DNA of 64,000 nt from Flavobacterium sp. 5 (GTDB taxonomy: Bacteria; Bacteroidota; Bacteroidia; Flavobacteriales; Flavobacteriaceae), in NCBI RefSeq assembly GCF_002813295.1, contig NZ_PHUE01000001.1, positions 4,526,001 to 4,590,000 of the forward strand. Reading direction: 5' to 3'. This document shows, piece after piece, positions 54,341 to 63,321 of this stretch. Each line of letters begins with the position of its first letter. The stretch's first letter is position 1. The notes beneath the pieces are model-generated. The model was not told the origin of the DNA. It searched no databases and worked only from the letters and a program-made list of their open reading frames with translations. Made by a program: the position numbers and the translations under genes.

Positions 54341-56176
54341 CTAAATTTCGATAAACAACCGATATGGAAATACGTTTGAAGATTTGTTTTTTAAATTTTT
54401 CATGAAACTCTCACACAAATAATCCCATTCTGTAAGGGATAAAAGCTCTTTTTCGACTGAATTTATTTTTAAATAAATGTCTACCGTTCGGCTAAATCCT
54501 GCTTTTACAGAAATTTCTTTTCGTGTACCTTTTTCTATTTTAACATCAGTAATGCAACTTTTAAAATGATTAAAACCAAAAGCTTTTATATCTGCAAAAG
54601 TCACAATTCGCCCTCTTGTCAATAAATCATTGCGATAAGCCAAAATACGATCTTTGTTATTCTGCTTATTCATTCCCCCAACAGTATTGGTGACCAATAC
54701 AACTTCTTTACTAACAAAATACAAATCGTCTTTGGATTCTAAAACTGTTCCTGCTTTAATATCATTTCCTTCTTCTGCACATGTTGACCAATAATTTATT
54801 GCAAATGATTTCCCTATAGAATCATCAATTTTAGGCTTAATCATCAAATAGGGAGCATTATTTTTGGAAAAATTACTCTCTTTCGCTTGCTGCTCAACAG
54901 ATGCTAATAACTGATTAATTTCTACCAATGAACTATTCATGAAATCTTTTCCTAAACCTGCAAAAGAAGAACTTTCATCTTTTAATAAGTCTAATACATT
55001 TTGAAGTAACTCTGAAGCACTTCTGGAATCGAATCTGGAAACTCCTCCTGTTCGTAACACTGCATTTCCTTCTTCAAGAACACCATCTTTGAATTCTTTT
55101 ATTTCGTAATGATTATTGAATCCATCAACAACAGTATCTATATCGAGATATATATTATTATCAGTTTCAAGAGCTACGTATGATAAAAAATTGCCGAGTG
55201 TTTTATTTATGGTATGTCTTTTTTTATTAATTACTGGAAAACAATTTGCGGTAAAAGAAACATTATCAATTATTTGAGGAATTAACGATTCAGGAAAAAC
55301 CATTTTTATCCAAATAATAGGATTCCCATTGCTATTGGTAACTCCTTCAAAATGTTTATACTCAGTGCTGTATTCTTTAATTGTTTTGTACTGTAACTTC
55401 CCTTTAAAAGTGTAAAAATTATCAAAATAAAATTCGTTTACCTCCTGCATTACTTCACTTAGATGTGTGTAATTGCGATTGATGATATTCTCTATATCAA
55501 AATTGTTTACAGGAACATTATATCCCTCTTCTACAAGAATTTGTTTATCGTCATGGAAACATTTCATTTGCTTTAAATAGTAATGAAACATTTCTTTTTG
55601 ATGTGTGTTTTTAATATCGATATATAACATTAAATTCTCTATTTCGGATATAGTATTCTTTAACTCGATACCTAAAAATACTTCCCCAGAAGGTAATGAA
55701 TGTCTATAATCCCGAACTGCATCTTTGTAAAAAAGATTAGAGATTTCATAGAGATTTCTTTCATAGGCAACATATTTTACCTCTGCTGCAGCTAATTTCA
55801 CCTCGAGTGTAGGCGAAAGTGTTATCTCTTTGGTAATTGGTGCTAAGGGATTATAAATATTATGAATTCTTCTGTTAACCGACATCTGGTTTTTTAAAGA
55901 AATATTCATATTATTTTCAATTGGCAAAGCATACATAATCGCTCTAGCTGGTTTTGTACCAGCAATAACCTCTGGGAACATAATTTCAAGAACCCTTTCT
56001 ACTACACGGGTTTTAGAATCCTCAAGCTCATGTGCTACTTTTTCTAATTCATATGATAATGCATTAAGCATCATCGATACAACTGGATCGAAAGATGTTT
56101 CCATTTCAACATCTGAAAAGCCCCATGTTCTGGCTGCTCTTTTTAATACCCTATCTTTTATTCGTTCTTGTCTCAT
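54341..56176 (-). CDS. tssF: type VI secretion baseplate subunit TssF
   Basis: 611 residues, length typical of TssF. The N-terminus has the conserved helical opening (DVEMETSFDPVVSMMLNALSYELEKVAHELEDSKTRVVERVLEIMFPE) and the C-terminus the LTEWDYLCESFMKNLKNKSSNVFPYRLFIEI block. TssF with TssE, TssG and TssK forms the wedges of the T6SS baseplate. It is the last gene of the cluster on this side, followed by a terminator. It is 465 bases from the preceding immunity-like gene; its usual partner TssG is not next to it. Confidence 0.82.
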   Translation of the reverse strand: MRQERIKDRVLKRAARTWGFSDVEMETSFDPVVSMMLNALSYELEKVAHELEDSKTRVVERVLEIMFPEVIAGTKPARAIMYALPIENNMNISLKNQMSVNRRIHNIYNPLAPITKEITLSPTLEVKLAAAEVKYVAYERNLYEISNLFYKDAVRDYRHSLPSGEVFLGIELKNTISEIENLMLYIDIKNTHQKEMFHYYLKQMKCFHDDKQILVEEGYNVPVNNFDIENIINRNYTHLSEVMQEVNEFYFDNFYTFKGKLQYKTIKEYSTEYKHFEGVTNSNGNPIIWIKMVFPESLIPQIIDNVSFTANCFPVINKKRHTINKTLGNFLSYVALETDNNIYLDIDTVVDGFNNHYEIKEFKDGVLEEGNAVLRTGGVSRFDSRSASELLQNVLDLLKDESSSFAGLGKDFMNSSLVEINQLLASVEQQAKESNFSKNNAPYLMIKPKIDDSIGKSFAINYWSTCAEEGNDIKAGTVLESKDDLYFVSKEVVLVTNTVGGMNKQNNKDRILAYRNDLLTRGRIVTFADIKAFGFNHFKSCITDVKIEKGTRKEISVKAGFSRTVDIYLKINSVEKELLSLTEWDYLCESFMKNLKNKSSNVFPYRLFIEI

Positions 56177-56641
56177 TGATTTTTTTTAATAGCAAAAAAG
56201 CTTTACGCTAAGTCAATTATTTTAAATAATAGCTCTTATTAATTTTTGTTTTTTATTGGAAATGTTTCACTACATTCTTTAAAAAACAACAAATTCAATT
56301 AGTAGTTTTCTCAATCTATAAATATAAACTTCTTCTTATAAAAGACAGTAAAAAATTGTTAATGGATATCATAAAAATTCATATAAAACATACAGAAATT
56401 AAAGTCACTATAAAGTTAAAAATTTTTAAACAATAGATAATAATGACCTGACTTATAGTTAAGGTATGTTGTAAAGTCCTAGATGGAATCCAATTCCTTA
56501 ATTAATTTGAACATAAATTTAGTTTATATGTTATCGTTCCTTACAATTCTGATATAAAGGGGATAAAATATTAATAATGATAAAATACTTATCAGCGTTC
56601 AATAAATTTTATTTTTCTATTATAATTTCCAACTATCTATT
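56177..56641. other. 465-base non-coding gap in the T6SS cluster
   Basis: AT-rich, with stops in all frames and no perfect promoter pair seen. It likely carries the tssF promoter and the end of the immunity gene transcript. I see no recognisable gene remnant. Confidence 0.55.
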
Positions 56642-57232
56642 TTATTGTATTTTCCAATGTTTATTAGGGTTTTCTTTAAAACCATTTGGATAAAAATATA
56701 CAAGACTTCCTTCAGTAATATTATAAATTGTATCATTTATAGTTTCTGTAGAACTTCTGTTATAAGTTTCAAAACGATAATATGGTAAAGTGGGACAGGC
56801 TTCTTTACAATTTTTATATTCTTTAATTAATTCCTTATCATTATAAACATAAGAAACAAGATACTCATTTATAAATTCCGAATTATCAGATCTGATATCA
56901 ATTAAAGCACCTCCTATAAAAGCATGATAGTAAGGTTTATAGAATCTTGTTAAATTAAAAGTTTCTTTATAAAATGATTGCACATACAACGTCTTATTTG
57001 CTCTTGATTTCAAATCTATTGTATCGTTCATTTCTTCGATTAGTTTTATAAGTTCTTCTTTGGAAGAAGGAGGATTTTGTAAAACAAAAACATCGAACAC
57101 ATCATCAGCCACTTTTTTATTTTCAAACTTAATCCAATGTATTTTTGTTCCTTCCAATTTATACAATATAAAAGGAGATAATACTATCGCTATAATAATT
57201 AGTAATATTCTTCGCTTTTTAATATGTTTCAT
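56642..57232 (-). CDS. probable T6SS immunity protein, membrane-anchored
   Basis: 196 residues, no family recognised. A basic N-terminus and one membrane helix (about 8-24, ILLIIIAIVLSPFILYKL) anchor a periplasmic domain with a CKEACP pair near 142-147. Its start overlaps the end of the DUF3289-like gene by 14 bases, so it is translationally coupled. A small gene placed after vgrG and an effector is the classic immunity position. A membrane anchor facing the periplasm would suit an effector acting in that compartment. No sequence evidence beyond context. Confidence 0.55.
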   Translation of the reverse strand: MKHIKKRRILLIIIAIVLSPFILYKLEGTKIHWIKFENKKVADDVFDVFVLQNPPSSKEELIKLIEEMNDTIDLKSRANKTLYVQSFYKETFNLTRFYKPYYHAFIGGALIDIRSDNSEFINEYLVSYVYNDKELIKEYKNCKEACPTLPYYRFETYNRSSTETINDTIYNITEGSLVYFYPNGFKENPNKHWKIQ

Positions 57233-58493
57233 TAACTGTTTTATTTTTTATTTTTATTACGGTACAAAATGGCTTATAACCACATTTATGTTGCAGAATA
57301 AACCAACATAAAAAACCTTCAAAACTTGCAGGTTCAAAAAAGCCACCTTTTATTTTGGGATCAATATCCTCACTATTTAGTCCATAATGATCAAAAAAAT
57401 CAATGTCAAACGTGGCAGCAAATGTTCTTTTTTTTTCATCTTTTACAAAATTTGTTATTATAACATTATAACCCCATGTGTCATTTATTGCTATACCTAA
57501 TCCACCATATTTATCTGAATATGTAGGGCTAGGAATATCTTTTCTTTGTATTTTGGTTCCTGGAATGTAAAGATTTTTATCATTATTTACCAATAGTTGC
57601 TTCTCAAACACGAAATTTGGATTTTGCTGTAATTGCAATTTCATGTTTTCTTTTAATCTTTTTAAAAATAATTTAGTACTATCATGCTCTTTAGCTGCCT
57701 TGGTTAAAATTTCATCTGAAAAATCGCCCTCTTTATTTCCTACAAATTTTTTATACATTTTTAAATTTATATCTTCTAACTCTCCTTGTGAAAAGTCAGT
57801 TAGTAAATCCTCCATTTCATCAGCTAATTTTTTTATCCCTTGGAATCCTTCCTTGTTTACTATATCAATCCATTTTTTTGTATCTGGATTTAATGTAATT
57901 ATTTCGGCATCAGTCATATCTTTGCTCATCATGTCATGATGCGTTGCGGTGCCTTCTTCGTTCATCCCCTTGCGATGGCGAGATTGTGCAATAATATAAG
58001 GATGGAAAACATCTTTGTTTTTTATATCTAAACATACTGCATCATCAGCCTTTTGATAGAAAGCATACACTTTTGCATTCTCAAAAGTGTGATTTAATTT
58101 CAGTGGTAAAATAATTTTATCTCCTTCTAATTTATTATAATTTGCTGCACCTAAGATAATTTGTTTTTCAGTATCATCTAATTTCACAGCCCATTTTAAT
58201 AATTTAAGTTCAGGGACTGTAGGTTTTCTTGTCGTTGTTGCTTTAAAAATATAAGAGGCTCCTAAAACAATTTTATCTACTAATTTTCCATTACCATCAA
58301 ATGGCCCTTCAACTTTTGTTATTCGAATATCTGTAGGAGGTTTTCTATCTTTGTTTTTATCATAACTAATCTCTTTTTTACTATTTTGAACAACTTTTTT
58401 AGTTGATTGATTTGAAATTTGGGCTCCATCATCTCTAATGCTACCAGATGCATTTTCGAAAAAATTATTGGCTATTATAGTAATCTTTCCCAT
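57219..58493 (-). CDS. probable T6SS effector with C-terminal DUF3289-like domain
   Basis: 424 residues, starting 3 bases after vgrG ends. The N-terminus (GKITIIANNFFENASGSIRDDG) and a beta-sandwich segment (about 55-160, ITKVEGPFDGNGKLVDKIVLGASYIFKA) resemble N-terminal loading parts of Bacteroidota T6SS cargo. The rest resembles DUF3289: DMMSKDMTDAEI (187-198), AINDTWGYNV (335-344), DHYGLNSEDID (368-378), GFLCWFILQHKCGYKPF (393-409). DUF3289 proteins are often encoded beside vgrG genes; their biochemical activity is not known to me. No signal peptide. The family match is from memory of the motif pattern. Confidence 0.68.
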   Translation of the reverse strand: MGKITIIANNFFENASGSIRDDGAQISNQSTKKVVQNSKKEISYDKNKDRKPPTDIRITKVEGPFDGNGKLVDKIVLGASYIFKATTTRKPTVPELKLLKWAVKLDDTEKQIILGAANYNKLEGDKIILPLKLNHTFENAKVYAFYQKADDAVCLDIKNKDVFHPYIIAQSRHRKGMNEEGTATHHDMMSKDMTDAEIITLNPDTKKWIDIVNKEGFQGIKKLADEMEDLLTDFSQGELEDINLKMYKKFVGNKEGDFSDEILTKAAKEHDSTKLFLKRLKENMKLQLQQNPNFVFEKQLLVNNDKNLYIPGTKIQRKDIPSPTYSDKYGGLGIAINDTWGYNVIITNFVKDEKKRTFAATFDIDFFDHYGLNSEDIDPKIKGGFFEPASFEGFLCWFILQHKCGYKPFCTVIKIKNKTVNETY

Positions 58494-58496
58494 AAT

Positions 58497-60302
58497 CTAT
58501 GCATTCAAAGATTTTTCTCCTGACAGATTCTCTATTTTACCCTTACTGTTCTGAATGTGTTCATCTACAGAAATTGCTTCAATTTTGCCTGAGGCATTTC
58601 GAGTAATATCTTTAGCATCAGCAGAATAATTTTCACTAGCTACTTTAGTAATGTTTTTTGCCATTACTAAATAATCTGCTCCTGCATTGTGTGAAATCAT
58701 TGCTATTGCATTTTGTGAAATATCACCTCCTGCACTTTCAGAAATATTCGTTCCCGCTGTAGAATTAATATTTTGTCCTGCTGCCATTGAAATATTCCCA
58801 CCAGCATTTATACTAATATCGTTAGGTGCATTCACACTAATATTCCCTTTTCCATCCATTTGCCAAGTATTACCAGAAGGGTCTTCAATCAAAACACTAC
58901 CTTCACCGTCATTCAAAATGATTTTGGTTCCTGAGCGTGTATGGATTGCCTTTACATTATTTTCTCCATCAGCATATCCACTAGATTCACTACCGTTATA
59001 GTGCGTTCCTAAAACATAAGGATTTTGTACATTGCCACCTTCAAAACCTACTAATACTTCTTCGTCAATTTCAGGAATAAAGTAAAAACCTTTGCCTGCT
59101 CCTGCATGTGGTTGTATGAGACGTATCCAATCGCTCTTCATATTCCCACCTGTCCAATTAAACTCTACTTTTAATCTACCTAAACCATCAGGATCGTTAT
59201 TATCAATTACTTTGGCAGGCTGTGTCTCGGCTTTTGCAAATATGTGTACATCGGTATAATTTGGTGCGGCAACGTCGGCTGGAATTGCTTTGAACTCACA
59301 GGAATAATTTCCATGTACCTGTGAATGGTGTATAACCTCGACTGCGATTAATTCATGTTCTACTGTCTGATTTACTATCGTAAATACTTGTCCAAGACCT
59401 ATTGGGAAGTATGATATCCCACTATAATACACACTATTAGCATCACTACCTGAAGTTTGTAGTGTTACCATTTCATCTATATCGTCTTTATTTTGAGCGT
59501 TTGTTGTATAAGCACCAGTACTTAAATCACTATTAGTAACCGTTCCTTGATTGTAGCCCACAATAGCCGAAAAACTATCTTTACTACCTGTAGAAGTTTT
59601 GGCTGCTGAATTGCGAATATTTGCTCCACTGCTATAATCATACCCTGTTAAGGAAATTTTATGCGAGGACATATTGGTCTGTATCTTAAAACCATGAAGT
59701 GAAGCTCCGTTAATAAGCTTTGTTTTGCTGTTTTTCGTTTGTCCAAACTGCATTCGCATCCCGTCAAAATAAAACCATTGACCATAACGTGCTGATACTC
59801 TTTTTAGAAATTCAAAACTAGTTTCGTTATATTGTACAAGGTTTTTAAATTCTTTGAGATGGGTAGATTTTATAGAGTCTCTTTGATAAAATTCGCCAGG
59901 ACCCTCAGAAAAAATACTTAAAACAATATCATCCATAGTCATTTCCTGATAAGCTCTTGATTTTTTTATATCATCGAGGAAAACACTATGGCTTACCCCT
60001 GTAACATGTAAACCAACTGGACTTCCATTAAGATCAACTGAGGATAATTCCGTAATAATTCCTTTACTCATCAATTTAATTCCAGTAAGACTCATAAAAG
60101 TGAATATTACTTCATCTCCTAAATAATTTCTTAATGCTTTGGCTTGATCTACAGGGTTTATTAGTGCCTTTCCTGTGTATTGCCAAATGAATGAAAATTC
60201 ATGATGATTAGCCATTTTTTGTGATAGCTTAAAATCATAATAAACAATATTTTGGGTAAAACTCCCTATAGTTATGTGTACTTGTTCTGAAAAATGTGCC
60301 AT
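58497..60302 (-). CDS. vgrG: type VI secretion spike protein VgrG (TssI)
   Basis: 601 residues. A gp27-like N-terminal part (about 1-350), the gp5-like OB fold (about 365-440, DPDGLGRLKVEFNWTGG ... WIRLIQPHAGAGKGFYFIPEIDEEVLVGFEGGN ... YVLGTHYNG), and a C-terminal needle of short repeats (about 455-601, such as ISINAGGNISMAAGQNI), which form the beta-helix tip. No fused toxin domain, so the effector must be a separate cargo, probably the next gene 3 bases downstream. It follows tssD by 27 bases. Confidence 0.93.
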   Translation of the reverse strand: MAHFSEQVHITIGSFTQNIVYYDFKLSQKMANHHEFSFIWQYTGKALINPVDQAKALRNYLGDEVIFTFMSLTGIKLMSKGIITELSSVDLNGSPVGLHVTGVSHSVFLDDIKKSRAYQEMTMDDIVLSIFSEGPGEFYQRDSIKSTHLKEFKNLVQYNETSFEFLKRVSARYGQWFYFDGMRMQFGQTKNSKTKLINGASLHGFKIQTNMSSHKISLTGYDYSSGANIRNSAAKTSTGSKDSFSAIVGYNQGTVTNSDLSTGAYTTNAQNKDDIDEMVTLQTSGSDANSVYYSGISYFPIGLGQVFTIVNQTVEHELIAVEVIHHSQVHGNYSCEFKAIPADVAAPNYTDVHIFAKAETQPAKVIDNNDPDGLGRLKVEFNWTGGNMKSDWIRLIQPHAGAGKGFYFIPEIDEEVLVGFEGGNVQNPYVLGTHYNGSESSGYADGENNVKAIHTRSGTKIILNDGEGSVLIEDPSGNTWQMDGKGNISVNAPNDISINAGGNISMAAGQNINSTAGTNISESAGGDISQNAIAMISHNAGADYLVMAKNITKVASENYSADAKDITRNASGKIEAISVDEHIQNSKGKIENLSGEKSLNA

Positions 60303-60329
60303 AATAAATGCTTTTTAGTAGCTATTAAT

Positions 60330-60725
60330 TTAATCTAAAGCAATCCAGTTATTCGAAAATTTAGCATCTCCAAAAGTCAATTCTTTAGCAACTAGTTCCA
60401 TTGTTATTTTCATCGGAACCTCTGTAGTACTTGTAAATTGTTCATCATAACTAACACAAAAAGCTTTTACAAACTTAAGCTCTTTCATTTTGCTTAAGGC
60501 ATCTCTTCGGTAAAAAACAATTTTGCCATCTTTGGTTAAATCACCATTTAGCATCCATGATAAAAAGTGGCTGTTTTGAGTTGCCTCTATTATCATTTTT
60601 ACGATGCCTCCTTTTGCATTTCCTGTAGGTTTGCTTGTTGTATCAATTTCTTGTTTAAAACTAATATTAAATTCAAGAACATTATATTCTTCTCCGTCTA
60701 TATGTAATTTAGATAAAAAACTCAT
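60330..60725 (-). CDS. TssD/Hcp tube protein, second copy
   Basis: 131 residues of the Bacteroidota TssD type, with QEIDTTSKPTGNAKGGIVKMIIEAT aligning to QETDASGRPSTVTRGGRIMIEVEST of the copy upstream, and the same LKELKF-like end block. It lies directly before vgrG, separated from the first copy by a terminator. Divergent from the first copy, so it may be a cargo-adapted tube or tip ring subunit. Confidence 0.88.
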   Translation of the reverse strand: MSFLSKLHIDGEEYNVLEFNISFKQEIDTTSKPTGNAKGGIVKMIIEATQNSHFLSWMLNGDLTKDGKIVFYRRDALSKMKELKFVKAFCVSYDEQFTSTTEVPMKITMELVAKELTFGDAKFSNNWIALD

Positions 60726-60814
60726 TTGTAGATTTGTTAGATTGTTAAAAGGTACTATGACAAAATGTGCACCAGCTTACTATAAAGATTTAGATTTTTA
60801 AAAATAAAGCAAAA

Positions 60815-60841
60815 AAGGAAGTCCAAAAAATGGACTCCCTT
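60815..60841 (-). terminator. hairpin between the two tssD genes
   Basis: AAGGAAGTCCA (60815-60825) and TGGACTCCCTT (60831-60841) form an 11-bp stem with one mismatch, A-run to the left (T-run on the minus strand). It probably lets the first tssD be transcribed in excess. Confidence 0.8.
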
Positions 60842-60883
60842 CAATGGTTTTAAACTTGATTAAGTTTGATAAAGTCCAAAGGA

Positions 60884-61270
60884 TTATACCCAAGCATTAT
60901 CAAATTCTCCTCCACCCATAGAAATTTTACGAGCAGAAATCATAAAAGTTTCTGTTAACGGATTTTCACTGTTATGGTCAAAGTTTTCTTTGTATTTAAC
61001 CATGTAAGCTTCTGTAAACTTCAACTCTTTTAGAGTAGCATTAGAATCACGCTTGATGAATTTTACTGACCCATCTTTTCTTTCGAAATTATTGGTCATC
61101 CACTCAAACAATTCAGTACTTCCTGTAGACTCAACTTCAATCATAATTCTTCCACCACGTGTTACCGTAGATGGACGACCAGACGCGTCTGTTTCTTGAG
61201 CTAAATCATAGCTTACATTCAATACTTTGTAATCTTTTCCTGCAACTGATAACGATGTTAAAAACGACAT
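60884..61270 (-). CDS. TssD/Hcp tube protein, main copy
   Basis: 128 residues, textbook Bacteroidota TssD: SFLTSLSVAGKDYKVLN, QETDASGRPSTVTRGGR, LFEWMTNNFERKDGSVKFI and LKELKFTEAYMVKYKENFD. Forms hexameric rings stacked into the T6SS inner tube. Its own following hairpin suggests a separate, abundant transcript. A 183-base AT-rich gap precedes it, probably holding its promoter, though no perfect box was seen. Confidence 0.93.
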   Translation of the reverse strand: MSFLTSLSVAGKDYKVLNVSYDLAQETDASGRPSTVTRGGRIMIEVESTGSTELFEWMTNNFERKDGSVKFIKRDSNATLKELKFTEAYMVKYKENFDHNSENPLTETFMISARKISMGGGEFDNAWV

Positions 61271-61453
61271 AATAAAAATTTTTAGTTATTAATTTATTTA
61301 TTTATATTGTAAATATATAATTAAAATCTTATAATAAATTTATTTTTTATAAAATTTTAATTACAATTGTTGATTTTTAAATTATTTATAGAAAAACAGT
61401 TAAAAAGTAATTACTTACAAATAAATAAAATCTAAATACTGTTAATTTTTTAA

Positions 61454-61885
61454 TTATTTGTAAGACAAAGGGCCGACAAAAAAATATCCTCGAAAATCAA
61501 AATCTCTATTTGTACTTTTTATGGTTGCTTCAATAATAATGTCAACCTTTTTTTTTGCTCTGCTAACCTCATCAACTAAATACATAGTTTCTGATAATTC
61601 AACTTTGAGTTCATTTACTTTTATTCTTCTTTCGTGCAAAAGCAGAGATTGCTTCATTGTTTTTGAAATGATTTCTTTTAATGTATTTTCATTCATGAGT
61701 AAATCAAAATCAATCTCCCAAATTCTAGAGCCAAAAGTTTCATCAAACTTGCATTCGCCAAATGTTGTTGTCGCCAGCAATATTATCTGTTGTGCAATTG
61801 AATGTTCAATTGAAGTTTTTTCTAATTCTTTCTTTTGTATAACACTATTAAAATCAATAGGTAGTTTATAAAAAGCTCCTTTCAT
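61454..61885 (-). CDS. tssE: T6SS baseplate subunit TssE (GPW/gp25-like)
   Basis: 143 residues. gp25/TssE pattern: FGECKFDETFGSRIWEIDFD carries the conserved E-x-x-G-S/C-R-I/V-W-E core, followed by helices and strands ending DFRGYFFVGPLSYK. A baseplate wedge component triggering sheath assembly. It starts 12 bases after the 237-residue gene upstream, so the two are co-transcribed. Confidence 0.85.
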   Translation of the reverse strand: MKGAFYKLPIDFNSVIQKKELEKTSIEHSIAQQIILLATTTFGECKFDETFGSRIWEIDFDLLMNENTLKEIISKTMKQSLLLHERRIKVNELKVELSETMYLVDEVSRAKKKVDIIIEATIKSTNRDFDFRGYFFVGPLSYK

Positions 61886-61897
61886 TATTGTATGTTT

Positions 61898-62611
61898 TTA
61901 AATATAAACCAGTCTATTTGTACTTCCCTCCTTGTTTGTTTCCATTCCTTTTGAAACCTCTTTTCGTTTGATTATATGTAATTTTACATTTGGAGTAATT
62001 TTTAAAAATTTTTCTCGATACAAAATGTCACCTATAAATCTTTGCCCTTTTTTTTCATCAACAATTAGAAAATAGCTGGTTCCTTTTTCAATTTTCAGTC
62101 TATTTATATCTCCAGAATAAATCTGAACGTTTTGTCCTTCTTTTTGAAAAGTATAAGTAAGTTCTTCTTGATTTAATTTTCTGTATTTAGAAATATCAAA
62201 TATCTCCATATCCTCTTTTAAAGGTTCAAATGGTATATTCTCGAAAAGAAAGTTTTTTGGTGCTAAAAATTTTAAACCTAAAAAACTCCACAACCCTTTT
62301 TTTGTTGTCTGTTTTTTATAAAAAAAAGTATCACGTGTTACTTTATAAATTTCTTTTTCATTGGTTTTATCATCTGTAACAATCATCTGATACGTTGGTA
62401 TCTCTATTTCAGCTGGAATATCCGCTCCTTCAAAATGAGTTTTTAGATTGACTATACCCACCTGTTGTTCAGAAATTGTTATACTGATTGTATGTTTTTT
62501 TAAGGCAGAGTCAGTTCGGACAACAACTTTGCCTTCTCCGCTTCCCGCATAAAAAATAGAACCATCATTATCTGTAAGTCCCAAGGAAAGATTTAATTCT
62601 GGAAATGGCAT
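61898..62611 (-). CDS. uncharacterised T6SS-cluster protein, 237 residues
   Basis: Not recognised. Mostly alternating beta strands with no signal peptide or membrane helix. A G-rich opening (LGLTDNDGSIFYAGSGEGKVVVRTDSALKK) suggests a beta-sandwich; the middle contains KKGLWSFLGLKFLAPKNFLFENIP. It begins 79 bases after the 176-residue gene and ends 12 bases before tssE. Position argues for a baseplate, spike-loading or accessory role in the T6SS. Confidence 0.6.
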   Translation of the reverse strand: MPFPELNLSLGLTDNDGSIFYAGSGEGKVVVRTDSALKKHTISITISEQQVGIVNLKTHFEGADIPAEIEIPTYQMIVTDDKTNEKEIYKVTRDTFFYKKQTTKKGLWSFLGLKFLAPKNFLFENIPFEPLKEDMEIFDISKYRKLNQEELTYTFQKEGQNVQIYSGDINRLKIEKGTSYFLIVDEKKGQRFIGDILYREKFLKITPNVKLHIIKRKEVSKGMETNKEGSTNRLVYI

Positions 62612-62690
62612 ATTTAAAATTTTAAAATGAATTAAGCTTTAAAGTTAATCTTGAATTATTTTTCAGTTTTGACTTAAGTCCAAATTTGAT

Positions 62691-63221
62691 TTATTTTTTT
62701 TTCTTGATTTTATATAATTTTAAACAATGCAGATAAAATTTTATATTTTGATTATCAACTTCACTAGGACTAAATTCATAATCTTTTTTAAGTGAATAGA
62801 ACTTTATAGTATTAATAGAATTGGTCATTAATTTTTTAATATCTTTTCTTGTGAGTTCCAAAACTGCTGTACCATCACAATTTACCTTGTACGTATTTTT
62901 CAGAATGTACACATCTCCATTTTTAAAATAAAGTTCCAGGGGTTGATTCTGTTTCACACAAACATTATCAGTGAAAATTTTAAAATACAAGTATATGCTA
63001 CTTTGTCTTTTACCAAGTTGAAACACTGCATATTCCTCATATTCTTCATTAAATACACGTAGCAAAATTGGTTTCGCACTTGCAAATAACTTTCCTGAAA
63101 GCAATAAATCATTTTGAGAAATTGGACAATTTAAAGTATCAATTGGATTTATTTTTTGTGCTTTTATCGAATTTGTAATAGAAAATAATCCGACTAAAAG
63201 TATAATTTTAAGTACGTTCAT
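62691..63221 (-). CDS. uncharacterised secreted protein in the T6SS cluster, 176 residues
   Basis: Signal peptide about 1-22 (FSITNSIKAQ) followed by a mature domain with beta strands and a Lys-rich tail ending KIKKKK. No family recognised. It lies between tssC and the 237-residue gene on the same strand, after the tssC terminator. A periplasmic accessory or envelope-anchoring role is a guess based on position only. Confidence 0.6.
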   Translation of the reverse strand: MNVLKIILLVGLFSITNSIKAQKINPIDTLNCPISQNDLLLSGKLFASAKPILLRVFNEEYEEYAVFQLGKRQSSIYLYFKIFTDNVCVKQNQPLELYFKNGDVYILKNTYKVNCDGTAVLELTRKDIKKLMTNSINTIKFYSLKKDYEFSPSEVDNQNIKFYLHCLKLYKIKKKK

Positions 63222-63270
63222 GAATTTGAATTATTTGGTTTGATCATTCAAAAGATCAATATTTTGTTTA

Positions 63271-63305
63271 AAAAAGGAAACACATTTTTTATGTGCTTCC
63301 TTTTT
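63271..63305 (-). terminator. tssC terminator
   Basis: AAAAAGGAAACACAT (63271-63285) and ATGTGCTTCCTTTTT (63291-63305) form a 15-bp stem with one mismatch around TTTTT, 17 bases after the tssC stop. Confidence 0.88.
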
Positions 63306-63321
63306 AGAATTTAGTGTACAA

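Noticed and set aside
57643..57939. 98-codon plus-strand frame opposite the DUF3289-like gene
   Set aside because: Hydrophobic-looking only because it mirrors Lys/Glu codons of the real gene; no start context.
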